A DNA stretch of 64,000 bases, taken from contig CAZHYQ010000001.1 of assembly GCA_964536805.1 (NCBI GenBank), positions 186,001 through 250,000 on the forward strand. The letters are read 5' to 3'. The translations under genes and the position numbers were made by a program. Each line of letters begins with the position of its first letter. Within the stretch, counting starts at the first letter, position 1. Below the pieces are notes generated by a model that saw nothing but the letters and a program-made list of their open reading frames with translations, was not told the DNA's origin and searched no databases. Origin of the DNA: Longilinea sp964536805 (GTDB lineage Bacteria; Chloroflexota; Anaerolineae; Anaerolineales; Anaerolineaceae). Below, piece by piece: positions 16,602 to 24,894 of this stretch.

Positions 16602-18176
16602 ATGAAAATTCTATTGGTTCAGCCGGAATTTCCTGTTACATTTTGGAGTTTCAAACACGCCCTCGATTTTATCGATAAGAAAGTAAGCAATCCACCTTTG
16701 GGTTTGCTCACCGTTGCTGCATTACTCCCGGAACAGTGGGAAAAGAAATTGGTGGACTTAAACATCGAGCCATTACCGGATGCAGAATTGGATTGGGCTG
16801 ATTACTTGTTTATTACCGCCATGGATATTCAACGAAAATCGGTCATTGAGGTAATTCAACAGGCGAAAAAAAAGAAAATAAAAATCGTAGCCGGCGGGCC
16901 ATTATTTACTGGCGAATTTGATAAATTCCCCGAAGTTGACCATTTCATTCTTAACGAGGGTGAAATTACCCTGCTGCAGTTCCTTGCTGATCTGGAAGAC
17001 GGTCACCCTCGACGGCTATACCGCACAGATGATTTTGCCGATATCCGGCAATCGCCCATACCAATTTGGAATTTGCTCAATTTTGACGCCTATGATTCGA
17101 TGGCAGTTCAATTCTCGCGGGGTTGCCCGTTCAATTGCGATTTTTGCAACGTCACGGCCCTATTGGGACATAAACCTCGGACGAAGAGTGCCCCGCAATT
17201 AATCGCCGAATTGGACCAATTGTACCAACTAGGTTGGCGACGAAATATCTTCATCGTGGATGATAATTTCATTGGCAACAAGAAACAACTTAAAGAAGAA
17301 ATTCTCCCCGCGTTGATTGAATGGCGAAGGGGAAAAAACGGTTGCAATTTCATTACTGAAGCTTCGATCAATCTTGCAGACGATGAACAATTAATTCAAT
17401 TGATGGTGGCCGCCGGGTTTGTCAGCGTCTTTATCGGCATCGAGACGCCGGACGACGCCAGCCTGAGCGAATGCAATAAAGCCCAAAACCGTAACCGCGA
17501 CATGCTGCAGGCAATCCATAAACTGCAGCAGGCGGGTTTGCACATCATGGCTGGGTTCATTATTGGCTTCGACAGCGATACGCCCTCCATTTTTGACCGT
17601 CAAATCGAATTCATCCAGAATAGCGGCATCATTGTTGCCATGGTTGGATTGTTGCAGGCGCCGTTTGGAACCCGCCTTTATGAGCGGTTGCAAAACGAAG
17701 GCAGGTTATTATCCGAAATGACTGGCGATAATACGGATGGATCGACCAATATTATTGCCAAAATGGATCGCGCTGAATTAACCCGAGGGTACCAAAGGGT
17801 CATTCAGACCATATATTCACCTGAACGCTTCTACGCCCGGGAAAAGACATTTTTACAAACCTATCGTCCTGTAAAAATGCCGGTTCATCTTGAAATTCAA
17901 GAGTTGCGGGCGTTTTTCCGCTCAATTTGGAAATTGGGCATCATCGGCAAGGAAAGAAAACAATACTGGAATTTATTCTTTTGGACGTTGTTCAAATCCC
18001 CCTCATCCATGCCAATGGCAATTACATTAACGATTTACGGCTACCACTTCCGGAGAATTGTTGATGCGCAGTTAATAACTGACGGCGCCAAAAATGCTGC
18101 CCATGGTGTTCAAATTACATGCAAATCCGAATCGCTTGCCGTGGCTGGCAACAAAGGAATTTTCCATAACAAGTAG
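16602..18176 (+). CDS. B12-binding-domain radical SAM protein (DUF4070 type)
   Basis: Class B-like radical SAM enzyme. Residues 1-140 resemble the cobalamin-binding Rossmann domain (MKILLVQPEFP, IVAGGPLFT), but the DxHxxG histidine is absent, as in BchE/HpnR-like members. The radical SAM core has Cys175-x3-Cys179-x2-Cys182 in SRGCPFNCDFC. The C-terminal third (about 370-500) matches what I know as DUF4070. Relatives carry out methylations and ring chemistry on unreactive carbons, for example hopanoid C-3 methylation; substrate here is unknown. It has 524 residues, stands alone, and AGGAG lies before the ATG. Confidence 0.88.
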   Translation: MKILLVQPEFPVTFWSFKHALDFIDKKVSNPPLGLLTVAALLPEQWEKKLVDLNIEPLPDAELDWADYLFITAMDIQRKSVIEVIQQAKKKKIKIVAGGPLFTGEFDKFPEVDHFILNEGEITLLQFLADLEDGHPRRLYRTDDFADIRQSPIPIWNLLNFDAYDSMAVQFSRGCPFNCDFCNVTALLGHKPRTKSAPQLIAELDQLYQLGWRRNIFIVDDNFIGNKKQLKEEILPALIEWRRGKNGCNFITEASINLADDEQLIQLMVAAGFVSVFIGIETPDDASLSECNKAQNRNRDMLQAIHKLQQAGLHIMAGFIIGFDSDTPSIFDRQIEFIQNSGIIVAMVGLLQAPFGTRLYERLQNEGRLLSEMTGDNTDGSTNIIAKMDRAELTRGYQRVIQTIYSPERFYAREKTFLQTYRPVKMPVHLEIQELRAFFRSIWKLGIIGKERKQYWNLFFWTLFKSPSSMPMAITLTIYGYHFRRIVDAQLITDGAKNAAHGVQITCKSESLAVAGNKGIFHNK

Positions 18177-18200
18177 TGACTATGCGCAATATTAACATCC

Positions 18201-18818
18201 TCAAAGGGCCATAATTCCGCTGCTAATGGCCTTTCGGATTGCTTCACTTCGTCGGCTGACTCCGAGTTTTAAATAAATATTAGTCAAGTGGTACTTGACC
18301 GTGTTTTGGCTAATAAATAATGTGTCCGCAATCTGGCGGTTGCTCTTTCCATCGATGATCAAGCGCAATACTTCGGTTTCGCGTTTGGTTAGTGGTTCAG
18401 AAAGATCATCCTCGCGTAGATTGTCGCCGACCTTTTGACCAGAAATAACGGACAATCCCGTATAAACGGCCTCGACGGATGCTTGAAACTGCCATATATC
18501 GGTTTCAGCTGAGAGCCAACCGATTGGAAAAGATGAATTTTGGAGTCGACCAGGGTTTGTCGTAATATCATTTGCAAAAATGATGACACCCTTGATGCGG
18601 TTACGATGAACCAACCTATCCAGTTCTTGCAGGGGTAAATGCTCCCCTGCAAGAACTAAAACATCTACTCCACCTGGATTGAGCATTTCAAGAGTAGTGG
18701 CTATACGAAGAAGACGAATTTTCAGATGGTCAGCTACAGCGTTGGCCAGCCACGCATTTAGACGGGGTAATTCGCTCACCACCCCAAGGCGGATAATATC
18801 CTCATCAGCGTTCGCCAA
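18201..18818 (-). CDS. Atypical LuxR-family regulator with degenerate receiver domain
   Basis: The C-terminal 65 residues are a standard LuxR/NarL helix-turn-helix (LTKRETEVLRLIIDGKSNRQ, then QNTVKYHLTNIYLKLGVS). The N-terminal 130 residues have receiver-like alternation, but the phosphoacceptor strand reads VDVLVLAGEHLP with no Asp at its end, so it probably is not phosphorylated. TTG at 18818 is chosen because AGAGG lies six bases upstream; TTG at 18824 is too close to it. The gene overlaps the 3' end of the HtrA-like protease by 14 bases, which suggests coupled expression and a shared pathway. Confidence 0.8.
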   Translation of the reverse strand: MANADEDIIRLGVVSELPRLNAWLANAVADHLKIRLLRIATTLEMLNPGGVDVLVLAGEHLPLQELDRLVHRNRIKGVIIFANDITTNPGRLQNSSFPIGWLSAETDIWQFQASVEAVYTGLSVISGQKVGDNLREDDLSEPLTKRETEVLRLIIDGKSNRQIADTLFISQNTVKYHLTNIYLKLGVSRRSEAIRKAISSGIMAL

Positions 18819-19698
18819 CCACAACCTCTACCTTGCTCGGCATGCCGCCTCTTAAAACCTCAACCAGGGTTGCCTTTCCAATCAGATCACTATCCAATTG
18901 GACCTGCAGTGATTCTATACTGCTTATCTCTCCGCCTGCCAGACCGACCAGGATATCTCCGACCAGCAATTTTCCTTTTGCGGCCGGGCTATCTGCTTCA
19001 ACGCCAGAAATCAGGAGACCCAACTTCTGGTTCCTTCCCAGGGCAGAAATCTGCTCATTACCAAGTTCCACCACCTGGAATCGTACCCCAAGATAGGCAT
19101 GGCGCAAATGTCCAAAAGCCCTCAATTGGTCAATGACAGGTTTAATCATTGAAACAGAAAGCGTGGCGAGCCCGCCCATGGAAATTGCCGAAGTATTTAA
19201 GCCGAGAACCTTGCCGTGCGAATCGATCAAAGGCCCGCCGGAAAAACCCGGATGCGCAGTAACTTCAGCGCGCAAAATTGTTCGGCCAGGTTGACCTTTC
19301 CGGCTGCCAGGCAAATCACCGCTGGAAGATAACATTCCAAAACTTGCCTGGATGTACCGTCCGGGGCGAGCCAGAGCGATTGTCAAACTACCGACCTTGG
19401 GCTGAGCAGTTGCAAAAGGCAGTGGAGATAAATTCCCGCCTTCTACCTTCAACAAAGCCAGATCGTGATGCGGATCGCGTCCGATCAAAGTGGCTGAGAT
19501 TCTGTCACTGCCATTAGCAACCAAAATGCCTTCTTCGCGCTCCACCACATGGTCAGCGGTAACGATTAGATCCTCGGTGAAAGCGAACCCCGAGGCCGGA
19601 AATTTCCGCCTGGCATCGATTGTAAAAACAGATCCGCCAATCTTCTCGATTAAACCCGAGATTTCATCCGATAAAGAAGCAAACAAACCTGTGTCCAT
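18805..19698 (-). CDS. HtrA-like trypsin-fold protease with PDZ domain, no signal peptide
   Basis: S1C-type serine protease. The catalytic triad is His50 (VTADHVVE), Asp79 (PHHDLALLKV) and Ser153 (HPGFSGGPLID). A single C-terminal PDZ domain covers about 200-290 (LGLLISGVEADSPAAKGKLL). No signal peptide or membrane anchor precedes the protease domain, unlike the secreted homologue at 59402-60964, so this enzyme is probably cytosolic. GGAGG stands four bases before the ATG at 19698. It is co-transcribed with the LuxR-like gene. It could be a sensor that degrades or regulates that partner; this is inference. Confidence 0.88.
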   Translation of the reverse strand: MDTGLFASLSDEISGLIEKIGGSVFTIDARRKFPASGFAFTEDLIVTADHVVEREEGILVANGSDRISATLIGRDPHHDLALLKVEGGNLSPLPFATAQPKVGSLTIALARPGRYIQASFGMLSSSGDLPGSRKGQPGRTILRAEVTAHPGFSGGPLIDSHGKVLGLNTSAISMGGLATLSVSMIKPVIDQLRAFGHLRHAYLGVRFQVVELGNEQISALGRNQKLGLLISGVEADSPAAKGKLLVGDILVGLAGGEISSIESLQVQLDSDLIGKATLVEVLRGGMPSKVEVVVGER

Positions 19699-19749
19699 CG
19701 TTCCTCCATGTCACCGTTTAGAATATCTACCGCCATCATCGACCTCCAC

Positions 19750-19818
19750 AGTATACAGAGGCAGACCAAATGGGACACTACCATTTTTGGCAGTCCCGGC
19801 GCTGAAGCGGTGTATACT
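19750..19818. promoter_or_regulatory. Candidate divergent promoter region of htrA-like gene and glpK
   Basis: TATACT occurs on the minus strand at 19750-19755 and on the plus strand at 19813-19818, pointing outwards. TTGGCA (19787-19792) is a possible -35 for glpK, although the spacing is long. An imperfect inverted repeat of CCAAATGG and CCATTTTTGG lies between and could bind a regulator. Confidence 0.3.
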
Positions 19819-19881
19819 TTTTTAGTAGGTGTCGTTTCTTTTATAGATTAAATTGACTGTTTTCCCGCACCGGGAGGGTAA

Positions 19882-21378
19882 ATGCCAAAATATATTCTCG
19901 CCATTGACCAGGGAACGACCAGCACGCGTTGTATCGTATTCGATAAAAATGGCAATATCATCAGCGCAGATCAAAAAGAACACCTCCAAATTTATCCAAA
20001 ACCAGGATGGGTTGAAAACGATCCGCTTGAGATTTGGAATAAAACTCTTGAAGTAATCGAAAATGCCCTCCGTAAATCGGATTTATCTCCCCAGGATCTG
20101 GCCGCGGTTGGAATTACGAACCAACGCGAAACGACCGTCGTTTGGAATAAACTAACCGGCAAACCCTATGCAAACGCCATTGTCTGGCAGGATACGCGCA
20201 CGGATCAGTTGTGCAACCAATTTGCCTCTGAAGGCGGTCAAGACCGCTTCCGTCAAAAAACCGGTTTGCCTTTGGCAACCTACTTTTCTGGTCCAAAAAT
20301 CCGCTGGTTCCTGGATAACATTCCCGGTCTGCGGGAAGCGGCAGAAGCCGGCGAAGCGGTTTTTGGCAACATTGACACCTGGCTGATCTGGAATTTGACC
20401 GGAGGTCCACGCGGTGGCATCCATGTCACGGACGTAACCAACGCATCCAGAACATTATTGATGGATCTTAAAACCCTGCGCTGGGATGATGAAATCCTCG
20501 ATTTAATGAATATTCCAAAGAAGATGCTGCCAAAAATAAGCGCATCTTCAAAGGTTTTCGGTTATTGCACTCACCCTTTGGCTGGCATACCCGTGGCCGG
20601 GGATCTGGGCGATCAGCAGGCAGCTATTTTTGGCCAGGCGTGTTTTGAACCAGGTGAAGCAAAAAACACGTATGGCACTGGCTGTTTTATGTTAATGAAT
20701 ACCGGGACCACCCCTGTTCCCAGCCAAAGCGGATTATTGACCACCCTGGGATACAAGATCGGCGAATATCCAGCTGTTTATTGCCTTGAAGGGTCCATTG
20801 CCATGGCAGGAGCCCTGGTTCAATGGCTGCGTGACAATTTCAAAATGATCGACAAATCATCCGAGATCGAATTCCTGGCGCGGAGCGTCGAGGACAATGG
20901 CGGAATTTATTTCGTTCCGGCATTCTCCGGGTTATTCGCACCCTATTGGCGCAGCGACGCGCGCGGTGCCATCGTCGGGATGACACGATACATCAACCGC
21001 GGCCACCTTGCGCGGGCAGCTCTGGAAGCGACCGCATACCAGACTCGCGAGGTCCTTGACGCCATGGAAAAAGATTCCGGCGTGAAATTAAAATCACTGA
21101 AAGTAGACGGGGGTATGGTGGTCAACGATTTACTGATGCAGTTTCAGGCAGATATCCTGGATGTTCCCGTGGTTCGACCGCGTATTACGGAAACTACCGC
21201 ACTGGGTGCTGCGTACGCAGCTGGCCTGGCAGTAGGATTTTGGTCCGGTTTTTCCGAGTTGCGCAATAATTGGGGGCAAGATCGCATTTGGACACCTGAT
21301 ATGAGCGAAGAACAGCGGGCTTTGCTTTATGCAGGGTGGAAAAAGGCGATAACGCGGACGCTCAATTGGGTTGAATAA
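19882..21378 (+). CDS. glpK: Glycerol kinase
   Basis: Phosphorylates glycerol with ATP to sn-glycerol 3-phosphate in the cytoplasm. FGGY-family features are complete: N-terminal phosphate-binding DQGTTSTRCIVFD, WQDTRTD, the GDLGDQQAAIFGQ block, NTYGTGCF, and the C-terminal DGGMVVNDLLMQ signature. It is 498 residues, the classic GlpK length. GGGAGG sits a few bases before the ATG at 19882. It is the first gene of a five-gene plus-strand operon whose next product is a glycerol-3-phosphate dehydrogenase-like flavoprotein, so its product is passed to the next step. Confidence 0.96.
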   Translation: MPKYILAIDQGTTSTRCIVFDKNGNIISADQKEHLQIYPKPGWVENDPLEIWNKTLEVIENALRKSDLSPQDLAAVGITNQRETTVVWNKLTGKPYANAIVWQDTRTDQLCNQFASEGGQDRFRQKTGLPLATYFSGPKIRWFLDNIPGLREAAEAGEAVFGNIDTWLIWNLTGGPRGGIHVTDVTNASRTLLMDLKTLRWDDEILDLMNIPKKMLPKISASSKVFGYCTHPLAGIPVAGDLGDQQAAIFGQACFEPGEAKNTYGTGCFMLMNTGTTPVPSQSGLLTTLGYKIGEYPAVYCLEGSIAMAGALVQWLRDNFKMIDKSSEIEFLARSVEDNGGIYFVPAFSGLFAPYWRSDARGAIVGMTRYINRGHLARAALEATAYQTREVLDAMEKDSGVKLKSLKVDGGMVVNDLLMQFQADILDVPVVRPRITETTALGAAYAAGLAVGFWSGFSELRNNWGQDRIWTPDMSEEQRALLYAGWKKAITRTLNWVE

Positions 21379-21402
21379 CCATTTCCTAAAAGGAATTTCC
21401 CA

Positions 21403-22590
21403 GTGTTGAATGAAACAATAAACTCCAAGCCCCATGCCGCCATTATCGGGGGCGGCTTTACTGGCTGCGCACTGGCGCTGGATTTGCAAATGCGCGGTTT
21501 CGCGGTGCAGTTGTTCGAACGAGGCGAGATATGCGCTGGCACCTCAGGCCGCACGCACGGTTTGCTGCACAGCGGCGGCCGCTACTGCGTTGATGACGTG
21601 GAAGCCGGAAAAGAATGCATTCAAGAAAACCGTATCCTGCGTAGAATTGCCAAACAATGCATCGAATTTAATGGCGGATTGTTTATTGCATTGAATGATT
21701 CGGATGTTGCATATGGCGCCCGGTTTGCAAAGGGTGCGACAGAATGTGGAATCGAAATTGAGGAATTGACACCTAGTCAGGCGATTAAACTCGAACCTAA
21801 TTTGAATCCAGCTTTGTTAAAGGCGTTTACGGTACCTGACGGCTCATTCGATCCGCTCCGCCTGGCACTTGCATTCGCTGCCACAGCCCGACGGTTTGGT
21901 GCTGAATTCCATTCCTATTGCGAGGTGACGCAACTTTCGCACTCTGATACCGGTCGGATCACAGGTCTTCAATACCTTAATCGGCATGAAAATAAAATTC
22001 ACGATATCGCAGCGGATGTGGTGATCAATGCAACAGGCGTGTGGGCGGGAAAAATCACCGCCTTGGTCGATGTCACAGTTCCAGTACGTCCCACGCCCGG
22101 GATCATGTTGGCGTACGACCAGCGCCTGGTCCAACGGGTGATTAACCGGCTTTGCATCCCGGATGATGGCGACATCCTTGTCCCACAGCGCCGAATGGTT
22201 TTAATCGGCACAACATCTTTTGATCATGACGATGTAGATTACATCCCAGTTTTCCACGAGCAAGTGCAATTAATGCACGACCGGGCGGCTGAATTAGTGC
22301 CTGCCGTAAAGGGTGCACAAATGCGCGGAGCCTGGATGTCGGCACGGCCGTTGATAGCCTCGCAGGGGGATACCCGCAGTCTGACACGGACTTTCAAGTG
22401 TTTTGACCATGAAGAACAGGGTGCACCAGGTTTATTTACCATCACCGGCGGCAAAGCAACCACCTGCCGGCTTATGGCGGAAAAGACAGCCGATCTGGTC
22501 TGTCAGAAGCTCGGCGTTCCAGCCATCTGCCAAACGGAGGACCTGGAATTGGATTCTTACCGGCAATATTACATTGGAGCAAGAAATTAA
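21403..22590 (+). CDS. glpA: GlpA-like FAD-dependent glycerol-3-phosphate dehydrogenase, short form
   Basis: Predicted to oxidise glycerol 3-phosphate to dihydroxyacetone phosphate. The FAD-binding GGGFTGCALALDL is at 16-28, followed by TSGRTHGLLHSGGRY, typical of GlpA/GlpD. At 395 residues it ends after the FAD/substrate domain (ITGGKATTCRLMAEKTADLV) and lacks the C-terminal [2Fe-2S]-binding BFD-like domain that E. coli GlpA carries. It starts at GTG 21403 with AAAAGGA eight bases upstream, 24 bases after glpK. The next three genes encode succinate dehydrogenase-type Fe-S and membrane subunits, which are its likely electron acceptors. Confidence 0.88.
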   Translation: MLNETINSKPHAAIIGGGFTGCALALDLQMRGFAVQLFERGEICAGTSGRTHGLLHSGGRYCVDDVEAGKECIQENRILRRIAKQCIEFNGGLFIALNDSDVAYGARFAKGATECGIEIEELTPSQAIKLEPNLNPALLKAFTVPDGSFDPLRLALAFAATARRFGAEFHSYCEVTQLSHSDTGRITGLQYLNRHENKIHDIAADVVINATGVWAGKITALVDVTVPVRPTPGIMLAYDQRLVQRVINRLCIPDDGDILVPQRRMVLIGTTSFDHDDVDYIPVFHEQVQLMHDRAAELVPAVKGAQMRGAWMSARPLIASQGDTRSLTRTFKCFDHEEQGAPGLFTITGGKATTCRLMAEKTADLVCQKLGVPAICQTEDLELDSYRQYYIGARN

Positions 22591-22592
22591 TC

Positions 22593-23324
22593 ATGAGCGA
22601 TGAAAAATGGCAAGTGACGTTTCATATTTTTCGGCAAAAAACCGGCCAACCTGCTCATTTTGACGCTTTCCCGATGGAAGTCGATCCGGCTGAATACATC
22701 CTGGATGTCATTGAACGCATCTGGGCTTTCAATGACCGCAGCCTGACTTTCCGTCATGCCTGCCATCATTCCACCTGCGGTGCTTGCGGTATGCGAGTCA
22801 ACGGTATTGAAAAACTGACCTGTATTACACCAATCCGGCAGATTACGCACAATAACGGCCGTGTTCGCATTGAGCCTTTGCGTAATTTCCCCATTTTGAG
22901 CGATCTGGTCGTCGATATGGGAGAATTCTATTTACGGATGGACGACGCGAAATTTGCGCAAGTTTTGCCCCTGGACGAGGCTTGTTTACCGTTTGAAAAG
23001 AAACAACAGGGACGGACAGACGGAAATTTCGAGCGGCTGGCGGATTGTCTGGAATGCGGAATGTGCATCAGTGCGTGCCCGGTTGCACTCACTACCCCGG
23101 CTTATTTGGGTCCGGCTGTTCTTGCGGCTGCCCAACAAACGTTTACCCAAACCAACGATGCTGCGATGATTTCGCTTACCGATCAACAGGATGGAGTCTG
23201 GCGGTGTCACAGCGCATATGAATGTACAGCCGTCTGTCCCTCAAATGTCGATCCGGGATGGCGTATTATGGATATGCGCAAAATCATCCTTCGCCAGCAG
23301 ATACAAAAACTTTTTTCACGGTAG
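22593..23324 (+). CDS. SdhB/FrdB-type iron-sulfur subunit
   Basis: Electron-transfer subunit of the succinate dehydrogenase/fumarate reductase type. The [2Fe-2S] ligands are Cys57, Cys62, Cys65 and Cys77 (CHHSTCGACG onward). The [4Fe-4S] set is Cys152-x2-Cys155-x2-Cys158 plus Cys215, and the [3Fe-4S] set is Cys162, Cys205 and Cys211 (ACPVA, CHSAYECTAVCP). It lacks the CCG domains of GlpC. It begins two bases after the GlpA-like stop, with no SdhA gene in the window. I infer that it takes electrons from the GlpA-like flavoprotein, although pairing with an SdhA encoded elsewhere cannot be excluded. Confidence 0.92.
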   Translation: MSDEKWQVTFHIFRQKTGQPAHFDAFPMEVDPAEYILDVIERIWAFNDRSLTFRHACHHSTCGACGMRVNGIEKLTCITPIRQITHNNGRVRIEPLRNFPILSDLVVDMGEFYLRMDDAKFAQVLPLDEACLPFEKKQQGRTDGNFERLADCLECGMCISACPVALTTPAYLGPAVLAAAQQTFTQTNDAAMISLTDQQDGVWRCHSAYECTAVCPSNVDPGWRIMDMRKIILRQQIQKLFSR

Positions 23325-23336
23325 GAATTCTCCAAA

Positions 23337-23723
23337 ATGAAAAATGTATCCGACCGCAACAACTTAATTCGCTGGTTTGACCCGCGCCATCGCCAGTTGG
23401 GCACCTGGGCTTTTATCCTCAACAGGATAACTGCTCTTGGTTTGACACTCTATCTGATCCTGCACCTTTTCGCTCTCGGAAATCTAGCCCGCGGTCCCGA
23501 GGCCTACAACGGTTTCATTAAACTCGCCAAAACGCCGGTTATCCTAATAGGCGAACTACTTGTGATCGCCGCTGGCTTGATTCACGGCCTCAATGGAATC
23601 CGGATTGCTTTAAATAGTTTTGGCATCGGCACGCGCTATCAGAAACAGTTATTTATCGGTTTGATGATTGTGGCAGTTGCCTGCCTGTTTTTCTTCGCCA
23701 AAAGCATGTTATTCAACCACTAG
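23337..23723 (+). CDS. SdhC-like cytochrome b membrane anchor
   Basis: Small membrane subunit of 128 residues with three hydrophobic helices. His43 (LILHLFALG) and His83 (LIHGLNGIR) are in the positions of haem b ligands, and the LIHGLNGIRIAL segment is the usual SdhC/FrdC signature. It should hold haem and help form the quinone site in the cytoplasmic membrane. It lies 12 bases after the iron-sulfur gene with AGGAATTC upstream and is followed 12 bases later by the second anchor. Confidence 0.85.
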   Translation: MKNVSDRNNLIRWFDPRHRQLGTWAFILNRITALGLTLYLILHLFALGNLARGPEAYNGFIKLAKTPVILIGELLVIAAGLIHGLNGIRIALNSFGIGTRYQKQLFIGLMIVAVACLFFFAKSMLFNH

Positions 23724-23735
23724 GAGCCGGAAATA

Positions 23736-24110
23736 ATGTACAACTCGAACTCGAAACAGCAAGAAGGCACCTGGTTGTGGCTGATAAAAACCGTAGCCGG
23801 TTTGCTTATCGTCGTAGTACTGGGAATCCATTTCTGGGTTAACCATCTGGTTGCGCCTGGCGGATTGCTTTCATATGCGGATGTGCTGGCTTATTATCAA
23901 AACCCGGCCATCATCGTCATGGAAGTATTATTTCTTGTTTTTGTTGTTTCGCATGCTTTGCTGGGACTTCGCAGCATCATTTTGGACCTGAACCCAACCA
24001 AACCCGTACTTCGATGGGTCAATCGCGGGTTGCTGCTTCTGGGAACACTTGCCATCCTGTATGGCACCTGGTTGGCACTGTTCATTTCAGCCAAAGGGGC
24101 AGGATCTTGA
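23736..24110 (+). CDS. SdhD-like membrane anchor subunit
   Basis: 124 residues with three hydrophobic helices. Candidate haem ligands are His32 (VLGIHFWVNH) and His73 (VVSHALLGLRS), and the HALLGLRSIILD stretch resembles the conserved H-x-GxR-x-D region of SdhD. With the SdhC-like protein it should form the four-histidine dihaem or single-haem quinone module. AGGAGCC precedes the ATG. It is the last gene of the glpK operon; its stop codon overlaps the -35 box of the next transcription unit. Confidence 0.82.
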   Translation: MYNSNSKQQEGTWLWLIKTVAGLLIVVVLGIHFWVNHLVAPGGLLSYADVLAYYQNPAIIVMEVLFLVFVVSHALLGLRSIILDLNPTKPVLRWVNRGLLLLGTLAILYGTWLALFISAKGAGS

Positions 24111-24135
24111 CGACGGCTTGATATGCGCGTAAAAT
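24107..24135 (+). promoter_or_regulatory. Promoter of the L25 (rplY) gene
   Basis: TTGACG (24107-24112) and TAAAAT (24130-24135) each match the sigma-70 consensus in five of six positions with an ideal 17-base spacer. The -35 box overlaps the stop codon of the SdhD-like gene. Transcription would begin near 24142 and leave a leader of about 87 bases. Confidence 0.65.
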
Positions 24136-24149
24136 ATCCTTTCGCATAA

Positions 24150-24213
24150 TTTCCTGGTTAATCAGGAAAATAATCTACAGAGCGAAGGTAACCCAATCGG
24201 GTGAGAGGCGCTC
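24150..24213 (+). promoter_or_regulatory. rplY 5' leader with 5S rRNA loop E mimic (candidate autoregulatory element)
   Basis: Two structures are visible. A first hairpin is TTTCCTG (24150-24156) with CAGGAAA (24163-24169). A second is GAGCG (24180-24184) with CGCTC (24209-24213), enclosing a symmetric 6x6 internal loop and an inner stem ACCC/GGGT closed by AATC. The internal loop strands AAGGUA and GAGAGG stack in the order A-G, A-G, G-A, G-G, U-A, A-G. The last four are the same non-canonical pairs found in loop E of E. coli 5S rRNA (G75-A101, G76-G100, U77-A99, A78-G98), the site L25 binds. The hairpin ends one base before the AAGGA ribosome site, so bound L25 would block initiation. Confidence 0.65.
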
Positions 24214-24228
24214 GAAGGAAAAAGAGAA

Positions 24229-24873
24229 ATGGAAAAAGTAGTCATTACAGCAACACACCGTACCGTGACCGGAAAAAAAGTCGGCGTTCTGCGCCGGGCT
24301 GGCAAGCTCCCGGGCGTGATTTATGGACACCATGTTGAACCCGTCGCCATTGAAATGGATATCCGCGACGCGACCCGCATTCTTTCCACCCTCACGGGGT
24401 CGAGCCTTGTCACGATTAACGTGGACGGCAAGGAATTCTCCACCCTCGTGCGTGAAAAACAGCGTGATTTTGTCAAGAATGCTCTCCTTCATGTGGATTT
24501 TCTAGCCGTATCGCTCACTGAAAAAATCAAGGCAGCCGTTACCATCGACCTGGTCGGTCTGGCTCCGGCTATCAAAGACTTCAATGCCAACATCGTCCAT
24601 AACGTGACAGAATTGGAAGTTGAATGTCTGCCTCAGAATCTTCCGCAAAGCTTTGTGGTGGATGTTTCCAGCCTGGTCAAGATCGGTGATGCAATATTTG
24701 TTCGCGATGTTCCCACGCCTGATAAAGTAGAAATTCTTACTCACGGCGATGAGATCATCGTGGTTGCCACCGCGACCAAGGAAGAGGCTGTTGAAGAAGT
24801 GGCTGTTGAAGCCGGCGCAGCTGAACCGGAAATTATTGAACGCGGCAAGAAGGAAGAAGAAGCCGAGGAGTAA
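24229..24873 (+). CDS. rplY: Ribosomal protein L25/general stress protein CTC
   Basis: 5S rRNA-binding protein of the 50S subunit. Residues 1-90 are the L25 domain (RTVTGKKVGVLRRAGKLPGVIYG) and 95-185 the TL5/CTC beta domain; the tail is Glu- and Ala-rich. The 214-residue two-domain form is the CTC type, not the short enterobacterial L25. AAGGA lies nine bases before the ATG at 24229 and directly behind a leader hairpin that imitates the protein's own rRNA target. It is a single-gene unit with its own promoter and terminator. Confidence 0.95.
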   Translation: MEKVVITATHRTVTGKKVGVLRRAGKLPGVIYGHHVEPVAIEMDIRDATRILSTLTGSSLVTINVDGKEFSTLVREKQRDFVKNALLHVDFLAVSLTEKIKAAVTIDLVGLAPAIKDFNANIVHNVTELEVECLPQNLPQSFVVDVSSLVKIGDAIFVRDVPTPDKVEILTHGDEIIVVATATKEEAVEEVAVEAGAAEPEIIERGKKEEEAEE

Positions 24874-24894
24874 TCCCGACTCAAGCCTACAAAA

